Shown: piece after piece, positions 1 through 5,978 of the stretch
How the letters are laid out: each line of letters starts with the position of its first letter
How positions within the stretch are numbered: position 1 is the stretch's first letter
Assembly: GCA_019242135.1 (NCBI GenBank)
Contig: JAFAWC010000003.1
Span: forward strand, 1-6,726
Length of the DNA stretch: 6,726 nucleotides
Source: Mycobacteriaceae bacterium
GTDB taxonomy: Bacteria > Actinomycetota > Actinomycetes > Mycobacteriales > Mycobacteriaceae
Direction of reading: 5' to 3'
Translations under genes and position numbers: made by a program
The notes under the pieces: generated by a model
What the model was told of the DNA's origin: nothing
The model's database searches: none
The model's input: only the letters and a program-made list of their open reading frames with translations

Positions 1-841
1 TGTGCGCAGTCATCTGCCACTCGAGGTGCGTCTCGACGCGGGCCACACCGTCCACGACGCCCTGGTATTTGATGTAGTTGCCGCCCAGCGATCCTTTGGG
101 CAGCTGGTACCAGCCCAGGTCGACATCCTTGGTGCAGGCGCCCAACTCGTAGCCGAACGTGATCTCATCGAGTTTTAAGTCGAAACAGTCGGCCATCATC
201 AGCACGCTGTCGGCGAAGACGCGGGTGTACTTCTCCAGCATCGCCGGAAGCTCGGGATCGTCGACCGGCCGGCCGTAGCCGACCTCGAGCCACGTCTCTT
301 TCGAGTGGTGACACGACACGTCGACCGACTCGATGGTGGTGATGTTCTCGATGTCGGCGACGTCGGCGGAGCACACGACGCCGAGGATCTGATTCAGCCC
401 GGGGTTCATCCCGGTGCCGTAGAAGCTCGCCCCGCCCTTCTCGCACGCCTCCCGCAGCAGCTGGGTGACCGGCTTGCCCGAGGGGTGCGGGTGGTTTCTG
501 TCGCGATGCCAACCGGTGATCCAGTCCGCGGTGGTCACGATGTTGATTCCGGCCTCCAGCACCGTGACGTAGAGGTCCTCGTCGGGAAACACACCGTGGA
601 ACGTCAGGACGTCGGGCGCCGCGGCGACGATTTCCTCAACCGTGCCGGTGGCCCTCACGCCGAGCGGCCCGATACCGGCCAGCTCGCCGGCGTCCCTGCC
701 GACCTTTTCCGGTGTGTAGCAGTGCAATCCGACCAGCTCGAGGTCCGGATGGCCCCCGATGCGCTTGATCATTTCCGTGCCGACGTTGCCGGTCGCCACC
801 TGGAATACCCGGATCGGTTGCCGCGCAGTTGTGTTCATCAT
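1..841 (-). CDS. DapB-fold NAD(P)-dependent oxidoreductase (amine dehydrogenase-like), 3' end cut off
   Basis: 280 residues are visible; the C-terminus lies beyond the window edge, and relatives are usually about 350 residues. I translated it directly. An N-terminal Rossmann nucleotide-binding segment has ATGNVG at residues 16-21, then a block reading TPEKVGRDAGELAGI at 43-57 and a NPG turn at 146-148. This layout matches the dihydrodipicolinate reductase-like / 2,4-diaminopentanoate dehydrogenase-like family that is abundant in mycobacteria, so an NAD(P)H-linked redox step is likely; the substrate is unknown. The start ATG at 841 has AGAAAGG six bases upstream (848-854) and overlaps the stop of the Rieske gene as ATGA, which implies translational coupling; a second in-frame ATG follows immediately at 838. 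It is a paralogue of the gene at 2578-3660. The first glycine of the usual GxGNxG is alanine here. A rare TTA leucine codon (residue 222) is present. Family call firm, reaction not. Confidence 0.88.
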   Translation of the reverse strand, partial: MMNTTARQPIRVFQVATGNVGTEMIKRIGGHPDLELVGLHCYTPEKVGRDAGELAGIGPLGVRATGTVEEIVAAAPDVLTFHGVFPDEDLYVTVLEAGINIVTTADWITGWHRDRNHPHPSGKPVTQLLREACEKGGASFYGTGMNPGLNQILGVVCSADVADIENITTIESVDVSCHHSKETWLEVGYGRPVDDPELPAMLEKYTRVFADSVLMMADCFDLKLDEITFGYELGACTKDVDLGWYQLPKGSLGGNYIKYQGVVDGVARVETHLEWQMTAH

Positions 842-1857
842 GCCGGGCCTTTCTGCGATGATGCTGCCCAGCGCACTGCGCGCTCCGGGTAGAACTGGGT
901 GGCCCACGTCCGCAGTGCGGTGAAACCTTCGTTTTCGTCGGCTGTGAGCGCCGGGGGATCGCAATAGCGTTGGTGCGACCAGATGTCGACGTCCGCCGCG
1001 AACTGCTCGATCACATCCCGCGCGAACGCCTGCGCCTTGGCCTCCGCCTTCGGCGAGTCGTCGGCGGGCCGTCGTCCGATGTAGACCATGAAACGGACGT
1101 CAGACGTGCGGTCGTCAACCGGGGTGATCGCGGAGATGGTGCGGTTGTCGACCATCCCCCAGCTCTTCGTGACGGCCACGCCCAAACCGCCGTTGATCGC
1201 CTTCACACCGCTGTTGACGTCCTCAATCGACCGGCCGTCGTCGCCTTCGAAGGTGATCGTGAAGTCGACATAGGACACCGGGCCGCCGAAATCGTGCCGG
1301 GTGAACACCGGCACGAGCGGCGTGTGGTGCACGAATTTGAAATGCGCGAAGTCGACGCCGTTTTCCAGCACGTATTGCGGGTGCATTTCCAGGCTGTGCC
1401 GGTACAGCTTCGCCTGCGGGTAGTAGTCGTCGGCGCTGCTGCCGTCCTCGAAGCTTGCGAACACGTCGGGCACGTCGAAATACGGTGCCCGGCCGTCGAT
1501 GTCATGCCAGATGTACACCGACTCGTTGCGCTCGGTGACCGGATAGGTGCGAATGCGCCGACCGCGGTTGGGACGGTCCTGATAGGGAATGCAGACGTTG
1601 CGGCCCTCGTGATTCCACTGCCAGCCGTGAAACGGGCACGCAATGACCTCGCCCTCGACATGCCCGCCGTGGCCCAGGTGAGCGCCCAGGTGCTCGCAGT
1701 AGGCGTCCATCACCGTCAACCGGCCTGATTGCGCACGCCAGGCCACCATGTCGCCGCCGAAATATGTCAGCCGATGCACATCGCCGACACCGATCTCGGC
1801 GGACCACGCGACCTGGAACCATCCCGTCGGTTTCATCGACAGTGGCGGCTTGGCCAT
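838..1857 (-). CDS. Rieske [2Fe-2S] non-heme iron oxygenase, KshA-like
   Basis: 339 residues. The N-terminal Rieske domain has the cluster ligands C54-x-H56 and C74-x2-H77 (CEH ... CPFHGW). The catalytic domain has D169-x2-H172-x4-H177, matching the mononuclear iron facial triad; the acidic ADVDIW stretch at 288-293 probably supplies the third ligand (D289 by comparison with KshA, from memory). The C-terminal FTALRTWATQFY resembles the end of KshA, the oxygenase of 3-ketosteroid 9-alpha-hydroxylase, but this protein is shorter than KshA (about 380). It would be a soluble monooxygenase or dioxygenase needing a separate reductase or ferredoxin, none of which is encoded here. A 35-residue upstream extension to 1962 is open, but I chose ATG 1857: it has AGAGGG seven bases upstream (1865-1870), the protein homology begins just after it, and the longer form would run into the divergent regulator. 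It heads a leftward operon with the reductase at 1-841. The exact substrate is unknown. Confidence 0.9.
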   Translation of the reverse strand: MAKPPLSMKPTGWFQVAWSAEIGVGDVHRLTYFGGDMVAWRAQSGRLTVMDAYCEHLGAHLGHGGHVEGEVIACPFHGWQWNHEGRNVCIPYQDRPNRGRRIRTYPVTERNESVYIWHDIDGRAPYFDVPDVFASFEDGSSADDYYPQAKLYRHSLEMHPQYVLENGVDFAHFKFVHHTPLVPVFTRHDFGGPVSYVDFTITFEGDDGRSIEDVNSGVKAINGGLGVAVTKSWGMVDNRTISAITPVDDRTSDVRFMVYIGRRPADDSPKAEAKAQAFARDVIEQFAADVDIWSHQRYCDPPALTADENEGFTALRTWATQFYPERAVRWAASSQKGPA

Positions 1858-1864
1858 CCGGCTG

Positions 1865-1870
1865 CCCTCT
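1865..1870 (-). promoter_or_regulatory. Ribosome binding site of the Rieske oxygenase gene
   Basis: AGAGGG on the minus strand, seven bases before ATG 1857. It decides the start: the upstream in-frame ATGs at 1923, 1941 and 1962 are less favourable because the latter two lie inside the divergent regulator gene. Confidence 0.65.
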
Positions 1871-1887
1871 CGTTGGTGACGCGCAAA

Positions 1888-1913
1888 AGTTTCGTAGTAG
1901 GTTCTGTGAAAGT
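1888..1913. promoter_or_regulatory. Candidate TetR operator (imperfect 26-bp palindrome)
   Basis: In the 73-bp region between two divergent genes, 8 of 13 base pairs are symmetric around 1900/1901. The outer arms are AGTTTC (1888-1893) and GAAAGT (1908-1913), with additional matching AG/CT pairs inside (1896-1897 with 1904-1905). A second, smaller imperfect palindrome, CGCAAAAGTTTCG, overlaps its left arm at 1882-1894. Divergent TetR regulators commonly bind such sites to repress both arms; the assignment rests on position and partial symmetry only. Confidence 0.4.
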
Positions 1914-1917
1914 CAAG

Positions 1918-1923
1918 TAGCAT
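1918..1923 (+). promoter_or_regulatory. Candidate -10 element of the TetR gene (leaderless start)
   Basis: TAGCAT fits the TAnnnT pattern of mycobacterial -10 elements and ends seven bases before ATG 1931. This would place the transcription start on the A of the start codon. No Shine-Dalgarno sequence is visible before 1931, which fits a leaderless mRNA. No good -35 hexamer is seen at 17-bp spacing. Confidence 0.35.
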
Positions 1924-1930
1924 CGCATCG

Positions 1931-2560
1931 ATGGCCGACATCCTGACCACCGCACGGCGCACGAACCGGCGCGGTCAAGCGACCCGCGATGCCATGCTCA
2001 AGGCCGCGCTGACATCGCTGGCGTCCGGAGACGTCGGCGCGGCATCTGCCAACCGCATCGCCAAAGAGATCGGCGCAACGTGGGGGGCGGTGAAATACCA
2101 GTTCGACGACGTCGACGGACTGTGGGCGGCGGTGCTGCGCCGCACCGCCGAGCGCCGCGGTGCACTGCCGTCGCGCCTCACCGAGACAGCGCCGCTGCGT
2201 GACCGGGTCGCGGCCATCATCGACACGCTGTTCGACGGGTTGCTGGCCGCCGATTCCCGTGCGATCGAAACGCTGCGAATGGCGCTGCCGCGCAACAGCG
2301 CCGAACTCGAACGGCTCTATCCGCGCACGGCGGCCGAACTGGCGTCCTGGGGCCGCAGCTGGGTCCAGGCCTGCCAGAACGCGTTCGCCGACGTCGATGT
2401 CGACCCCCAACGGATCACCGAGGTGGCCGCGTTCATTCCCGGCGCGATGCGTGGCATCGTCTCCGAACGGCAGTTGGGCACCTATTCCGATCTGACGCTG
2501 GCGCGGCGCGGACTGACCAACGCCATCGTCGCGTACCTCGAGCACTCCCAGCCCACCTGA
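1931..2560 (+). CDS. TetR/AcrR-family transcriptional regulator
   Basis: 209 residues, a normal length for the family. The N-terminal DNA-binding domain spans about residues 15-63: a first helix in TRDAMLKAALTSLAS (18-32), then the helix-turn-helix ASANRIAKEIGATWGAVKYQF (38-58) and the family-typical following DVDGLWAAVL. The remaining 140 residues are helical and would form the ligand-binding and dimerisation domain, which cannot be assigned a ligand by eye. It lies back-to-back with the Rieske oxygenase gene, 73 bp apart, and 17 bp ahead of a reductase gene on the same strand. It is therefore probably the local repressor of both arms, with the effector being the substrate or product of the neighbouring enzymes (inference). 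The start ATG at 1931 has no visible ribosome binding site and may be leaderless. Confidence 0.93.
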   Translation: MADILTTARRTNRRGQATRDAMLKAALTSLASGDVGAASANRIAKEIGATWGAVKYQFDDVDGLWAAVLRRTAERRGALPSRLTETAPLRDRVAAIIDTLFDGLLAADSRAIETLRMALPRNSAELERLYPRTAAELASWGRSWVQACQNAFADVDVDPQRITEVAAFIPGAMRGIVSERQLGTYSDLTLARRGLTNAIVAYLEHSQPT

Positions 2561-2561
2561 C

Positions 2562-2568
2562 GAAAGGA
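2562..2568 (+). promoter_or_regulatory. Ribosome binding site of the second reductase gene
   Basis: GAAAGGA lies nine bases before the GTG at 2578, supporting that non-ATG start. Confidence 0.6.
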
Positions 2569-2577
2569 CACGTAACC

Positions 2578-3660
2578 GTGACCATCCGCGTCGCCCATGT
2601 CGGCACCGGCAACGTCGGCCGGTTGGCGTTGACCGAGCTGGTCACCAATCCCGCGTTCGAGCTCACCGGGGTGTGCGTGTCGTCGCCGGAGAAGGTCGGC
2701 AAGGATGCAGCCGCACTCGCCGGCCTTGATGCGTCGACCGGCGTCACCGCCGTCGACGATCTCGACACGGTGCTGGCCGCTACCCCCGACTGCGTCGTGT
2801 ACTGCGCGATGGGCGACACCAGGCTGCCCGAGGCGATGGGCGATTGCATGCGGATCCTCGCCGCCGGCGTCAACGTCGTCGGCTCCGCCCCCGGGCTGCT
2901 GATGTACCCGTGGGGCGTCATGCCCGACAAGTACATCGCTCGGGTCGAAGAGGCCGCCCGCCAGGGAAACTCGAGCATCTTCATCAACGGCGTCGACCCC
3001 GGGTTCACCAACGACCTGATCCCGTTCGCGCTCGCCGGCACGTGCCACAGCGTCGAGCAGGTCCGGTGCATGGAGATCGCCGACTATGCCACCTACGACG
3101 GCTCCACCGTCATGTTCGACGTGATGGGATTCGGCACGCCGCTCGACGAGGTTCCGATGCTGCTGCAGCCGGGTGTGCTCAGCATCGCCTGGGGGGCCGC
3201 GATCCGACAGCTCGCCGCGGGCCTGGGCATCGAGCTGGACAACATCACCGAGTCCTACGAACGCGAGCCGGCGCCGGAGGCCATTGACATCGCCGCGGGG
3301 CACATTCCCCCGGGCGGTCTCGCGGCGTTGAGGTTCGAAATCGCTGGCATGAGCCGCGGTCATCCCGCGGTGGTTGTCGAGCACATCACCCGGGTGCGCG
3401 CAGATTTGCGGCCGGATTGGGCGCAGCCGGCCCAACCCGGCGGGTCCTACCGCGTGGAGATCACCGGAGAACCGTCTTATGCCGTCGACATCTGCCCCAC
3501 CAGCCGCAACGGCGACCACAACTACGCCGCAATCCTTGCGGCCGCTGGACGGATCGTGAACGCCATTCCGGCGGTGGTGGCTGCGGAGCCCGGAATTGCG
3601 ACCACGCTGGATCTGCCGCTCGTCACCGGGCACGGGCTGTACCGACTACAGGGTCCATGA
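2578..3660 (+). CDS. DapB-fold NAD(P)-dependent oxidoreductase (amine dehydrogenase-like)
   Basis: 360 residues, complete, with a GTG start preceded by GAAAGGA. The Rossmann fingerprint GTGNVG is at residues 9-14. The SPEKVGKDAAALAGL block (36-50), the GVNVVGSAP strand/turn (97-105) and NGVDPGFTND (137-146) follow, in the same order as in the paralogue at 1-841. The family is the dihydrodipicolinate reductase-like group, with 2,4-diaminopentanoate dehydrogenase as a characterised relative; a lysine-pathway DapB role is unlikely because true DapB is only about 250 residues. It is predicted to be a cytoplasmic NAD(P)H-dependent dehydrogenase or reductase of unknown substrate. It is probably co-transcribed with the TetR gene 17 bp upstream. 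Its last 15 bases overlap the end of the convergent nuclease-like gene. Confidence 0.9.
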   Translation: MTIRVAHVGTGNVGRLALTELVTNPAFELTGVCVSSPEKVGKDAAALAGLDASTGVTAVDDLDTVLAATPDCVVYCAMGDTRLPEAMGDCMRILAAGVNVVGSAPGLLMYPWGVMPDKYIARVEEAARQGNSSIFINGVDPGFTNDLIPFALAGTCHSVEQVRCMEIADYATYDGSTVMFDVMGFGTPLDEVPMLLQPGVLSIAWGAAIRQLAAGLGIELDNITESYEREPAPEAIDIAAGHIPPGGLAALRFEIAGMSRGHPAVVVEHITRVRADLRPDWAQPAQPGGSYRVEITGEPSYAVDICPTSRNGDHNYAAILAAAGRIVNAIPAVVAAEPGIATTLDLPLVTGHGLYRLQGP

Positions 3661-4197
3661 CCGCAGCTTCGAACGGCCGACGAGATCACACGCGTGCGTG
3701 CGGGCAAGTTGTTTGGCCGCCGCGGTGAACTCCTGATTGCTCACGACCGCGCTGCCGTTGCACCGATGGTGCAGCGCGCCGGCCACCACTTGTTGCACGG
3801 CCGACACCCCGACCGGCTTGGTCCGTCGTTTGCACTGGATCGCCACACACTCGTCGTCGCGCTCGGCGATCAGGTCGACTCCGAAGTCTCCCGTGGTCGG
3901 AGTCGCCGACACCTTCCATCCCATTTTTCGGACCCGCGCGGCGACGTACTTCTCGAACTCGCAGCCCGACAGTCCGTCGATGGAGGCCAGGCCCAACGCG
4001 AGGTAAAGCCCATCGCGCCGGCGCTGGTCGGATTCCTCCAGCCTGCTCTGGGCCACCGCCCGCGCGGTGCGCAGCGCCAGCACCGCCAGCGCGGCGACCG
4101 TCCCGCCCAACGCGGCCAGCCAATAGTTGGCTCCGGGCGCGACGACGTACGCGGTGAACACGAACCCGGTCACAAAGACGACGAGGACAAGTCGCAT
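3646..4197 (-). CDS. Membrane-anchored Mrr-like restriction endonuclease-domain protein
   Basis: 183 residues from ATG 4197. Two hydrophobic helices at about residues 3-20 and 25-42 form a hairpin anchor with a very short outside loop. A charged linker (43-62) leads to a cytoplasmic nuclease-like domain. This shows the Mrr-type pattern: conserved acidic residues in SGCEFEKYVA (E80, E82), then GDFGVD with D108, and IQCKR with Q121-x-K123, i.e. the D...QxK variant of the PD-(D/E)xK core. Mrr proteins cut modified DNA, but small membrane-tethered relatives have no established role. The start ATG 4197 has GAGGAG at 4202-4207, spaced only four bases; a GTG at 4209 would add four residues but has no such site. 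The gene lies 78 bp downstream of the acyltransferase on the same strand, possibly as a weakly coupled operon, and converges with the reductase gene, overlapping it by 15 bp. Confidence 0.82.
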   Translation of the reverse strand: MRLVLVVFVTGFVFTAYVVAPGANYWLAALGGTVAALAVLALRTARAVAQSRLEESDQRRRDGLYLALGLASIDGLSGCEFEKYVAARVRKMGWKVSATPTTGDFGVDLIAERDDECVAIQCKRRTKPVGVSAVQQVVAGALHHRCNGSAVVSNQEFTAAAKQLARTHACDLVGRSKLRSWTL

Positions 4198-4255
4198 CTG
4201 GCTCCTCACGGATGTCGCGCATCGGCTGCGATCACACCGTAGAAGCCGTCACCGA

Positions 4256-4273
4256 CAGATCCGGGCAGATCCG
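4256..4273. repeat. Short tandem direct repeat after the acyltransferase stop
   Basis: CAGATCCG occurs at 4256-4263 and 4266-4273, a 10-bp period, just downstream of the acyltransferase stop codon. It may be chance; no terminator hairpin with a T-run is seen in the 78-bp gap 4198-4275. Confidence 0.35.
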
Positions 4274-4275
4274 CC

Positions 4276-5706
4276 TCACGCGGACAGGTCGAGCAATTCC
4301 TTGATCTCGCTCTCGAATCCGTCGGCCAGAGCCCAGACGTCGGACACCAGTTGCCGGCACGCGATGATGCCGATGTCCATCTTGCCGGTGAGCGACATCG
4401 CCGTGATGTTCAGACCCGTGCCGTGAAAGACCGGCCCCAGCGGGTACATCGCCTCAACCAGGCAGCCAAGGAAGTACAGCGGCGCCTGCGGTCCCGGCAC
4501 ATTGGAGATCACCACGTTGTGGATCGGCCGTCGCGCCAGCCCGGTGGCCGTGTAGATCCACAGCGCGGGCGCGAACAGCGTACGGGCCGCGAACTGCGCC
4601 CAGTCCAGCAACAGCGTCGGCCCGATCGCCGAGCTGTGTTCTTTGGCCGCCACGTTCCCGCGTGCGATGGCGCGAAGCCGCTCGGCCGGGTCGGCGATCT
4701 GGGTCTCCAACCGCGTGAACAACGCGGACAGTTGATTGCGGCCGGGCCGGTCGGACTTGTCGTGCACCGACACTGGAACCGTGGCCACCAGGGAGGCGTC
4801 GGGCAGCTGACCGCGCTCGAGCAAAAATCGCCGCAGCACACCCGAGCACAGCGCCATCACCACGTCGTTGACCGTGACGCTGAAACGGTTCTTGATCGTC
4901 TTGATGTCCGCGAGGTCCACCTGCGTGTACGCGATGGTGCGCCCACGGGTCACGGCGTCGTTGAAACGGGTGCGCGGCGCCCGGAACGGCACGGCCATCG
5001 TTCGTCCGCTGCCGGCCCGGCGCGCGATGTCGACGATCGTCGACACCGTCGTCGGCACCACGGTGGCCAGCCGCAATGGCCGCGCGGCAAAGTTGGCGAG
5101 GCCGCTGAGCGCGAGCTGCACCAAGCTCGCCTCTCCCGGTCCCTGAACCGGCTCCGGGGCCGGCATCTCGGGCTGCGTGCTGCACAGCCGCGCCAGCACG
5201 TCGGCGCCGGTCACCCCGTCCAGGTTGGCGTGGTGGACCTTGGTCATCACCACCATTCGGCCACCCGCCTCCGCCTCGGCCTCCGCCTCCGCCTCGGCCT
5301 CCGCCTCGGCCTCCGTCCCCACCTCGGCGATGTTCTCGATGACCCACATCTCCCAGAGCGGGAAGTCGCGGTCCAACGGGTCAGACGCGATGCGTCCGCA
5401 CACATCGGACAGCTCGGCGCGCCCGCCGGGTGGCGGCAGAGCGATCCGATGCAGATGCCGGTCGATGTCGAAGGCCTCGTCTTCCACCCACACCGGGTGG
5501 TCCAAATTCAGTCGGTTGTCTGCCAGTTTCTGGCGAAACTCGGGGATCGACGTGATCCGCGCCTCGAGCTCGTCGCGGAAGCGCTCGAAGCGGTAACCGC
5601 CGGGTGCGGTGGACGTGTCCACCTCCAGAATCGAGCAGACGTGCAGTGGCTGCGACGGTGTTTCCAGATAGAGAAAACTGGCGTCCAGACCGCTGAGTCG
5701 TTGCAT
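4276..5706 (-). CDS. WS/DGAT wax ester synthase / diacylglycerol O-acyltransferase
   Basis: 476 residues, normal for the family (about 450-480). The N-terminus LSGLDASFLYLE is a family signature. PLW sits at 116-118, and the catalytic motif HHxxxDG is intact as HHANLDG at 158-164. The C-terminal half holds VNDVVMALCSGVLRRFL (279-295, with N280-D281), VPVSVHDKSDRPGRNQLSALF (310-330) and SNVPGPQAPLYFLG (401-414). The enzyme transfers acyl groups from acyl-CoA to diacylglycerol or fatty alcohols, making storage triacylglycerol or wax ester, usually at the membrane/lipid-body surface. I chose ATG 5706, with AGGGGG six bases upstream (5713-5718), because it puts the signature at the N-terminus; an open 30-residue extension to 5796 looks non-coding. 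Oddity: residues 132-147 are eight Glu-Ala repeats between the WEMWVIENI strand and the catalytic histidines. A 272-bp gap upstream suggests its own promoter. Confidence 0.95.
   Translation of the reverse strand: MQRLSGLDASFLYLETPSQPLHVCSILEVDTSTAPGGYRFERFRDELEARITSIPEFRQKLADNRLNLDHPVWVEDEAFDIDRHLHRIALPPPGGRAELSDVCGRIASDPLDRDFPLWEMWVIENIAEVGTEAEAEAEAEAEAEAEAGGRMVVMTKVHHANLDGVTGADVLARLCSTQPEMPAPEPVQGPGEASLVQLALSGLANFAARPLRLATVVPTTVSTIVDIARRAGSGRTMAVPFRAPRTRFNDAVTRGRTIAYTQVDLADIKTIKNRFSVTVNDVVMALCSGVLRRFLLERGQLPDASLVATVPVSVHDKSDRPGRNQLSALFTRLETQIADPAERLRAIARGNVAAKEHSSAIGPTLLLDWAQFAARTLFAPALWIYTATGLARRPIHNVVISNVPGPQAPLYFLGCLVEAMYPLGPVFHGTGLNITAMSLTGKMDIGIIACRQLVSDVWALADGFESEIKELLDLSA
5267..5314. 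repeat. In-frame hexanucleotide tandem repeat, eight units
   Basis: Eight consecutive units of GCCTCS on the plus strand (GCCTCC or GCCTCG), ending where the next unit degenerates to GTCCCC. On the minus strand it reads as alternating GAG/GAG-type Glu and GCN Ala codons, coding for the (Glu-Ala) run of the acyltransferase. Loss or gain of a unit would change the protein by two residues without shifting frame. Confidence 0.9.
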
Positions 5707-5978
5707 TCGCTGCCCCCTGTTGGCGTTGCTCGGCACACGTTGCGAGCGCGACGTCACGCCGAAGGTGCGAACGAGAATGCCCAAAAACACCGACATCCCA
5801 TCGAGTGCGACACCCAGCCGCGTTTCTCATTCACACACGCGCCACGTTCTCGGCCCCTGGGTTTCGGACCGCCGGCGGATAACCCGCCCGCATAGGCAAA
5901 CATACACGGTCGCGGCTGTGTCAAGGCTGTCAAGATTGGCCGCGGCGGCGTGAACAGTGGGTAACGAGACCTGTCAGC
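5707..5978 (-). promoter_or_regulatory. 272-bp non-coding region upstream of the acyltransferase
   Basis: This separates the PHP-domain gene from the acyltransferase gene on the same strand. I see no convincing gene here. It holds the acyltransferase ribosome binding site (5713-5718), a locally A/T-richer patch (5891-5906), two TTGACA-like elements and a 10-bp GC palindrome (CCGCCGGCGG, 5869-5878). No clear intrinsic terminator follows the PHP gene. It probably contains the acyltransferase promoter; I did not find a DosR-box-like palindrome. Confidence 0.5.
5919..5933 (-). promoter_or_regulatory. Tandem TTGACA elements, possible -35 region
   Basis: On the minus strand TTGACA occurs twice nine bases apart (5933-5928 and 5924-5919), each a perfect sigma-70-type -35 match. 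The best downstream -10-like hexamer, TATGTT (5904-5899), is only 14 bases from the nearer copy and 23 from the farther one, so the pairing is not ideal. If real, it would drive the acyltransferase with a leader of nearly 190 bases. Confidence 0.3.

Noticed and set aside
305..892. 195-codon open frame on the plus strand opposite the first reductase
   Set aside because: The minus-strand frame runs uninterrupted with family motifs and is coupled to the oxygenase gene.
970..1728. 252-codon open frame on the plus strand opposite the Rieske gene
   Set aside because: Shadow frame; the Rieske ligand motifs on the minus strand settle the coding strand.
1858..1962. 35-residue N-terminal extension of the Rieske protein
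   Set aside because: Overlaps the divergent regulator and the promoter region; the ribosome binding site and homology favour ATG 1857.
2482..3633. 383-codon open frame on the minus strand opposite the second reductase
   Set aside because: Mirror of a gene with clear Rossmann motifs; the translation shows no recognisable fold.
4223..4248. Possible hairpin (CGGCT ... AGCCG) between acyltransferase and nuclease genes
   Set aside because: Only a 5-bp stem with a 16-base loop and no T-run; not a credible terminator.
5707..5796. 30-residue N-terminal extension of the acyltransferase
   Set aside because: The family signature LSGLDASFLYLE starts three residues after ATG 5706, which has a good ribosome binding site.
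4351..5895. 514-codon open frame on the plus strand opposite the acyltransferase gene
   Set aside because: Low-complexity, Arg/His/Gly-rich translation with no domain; it is explained by the codon bias of the high-GC gene on the other strand.
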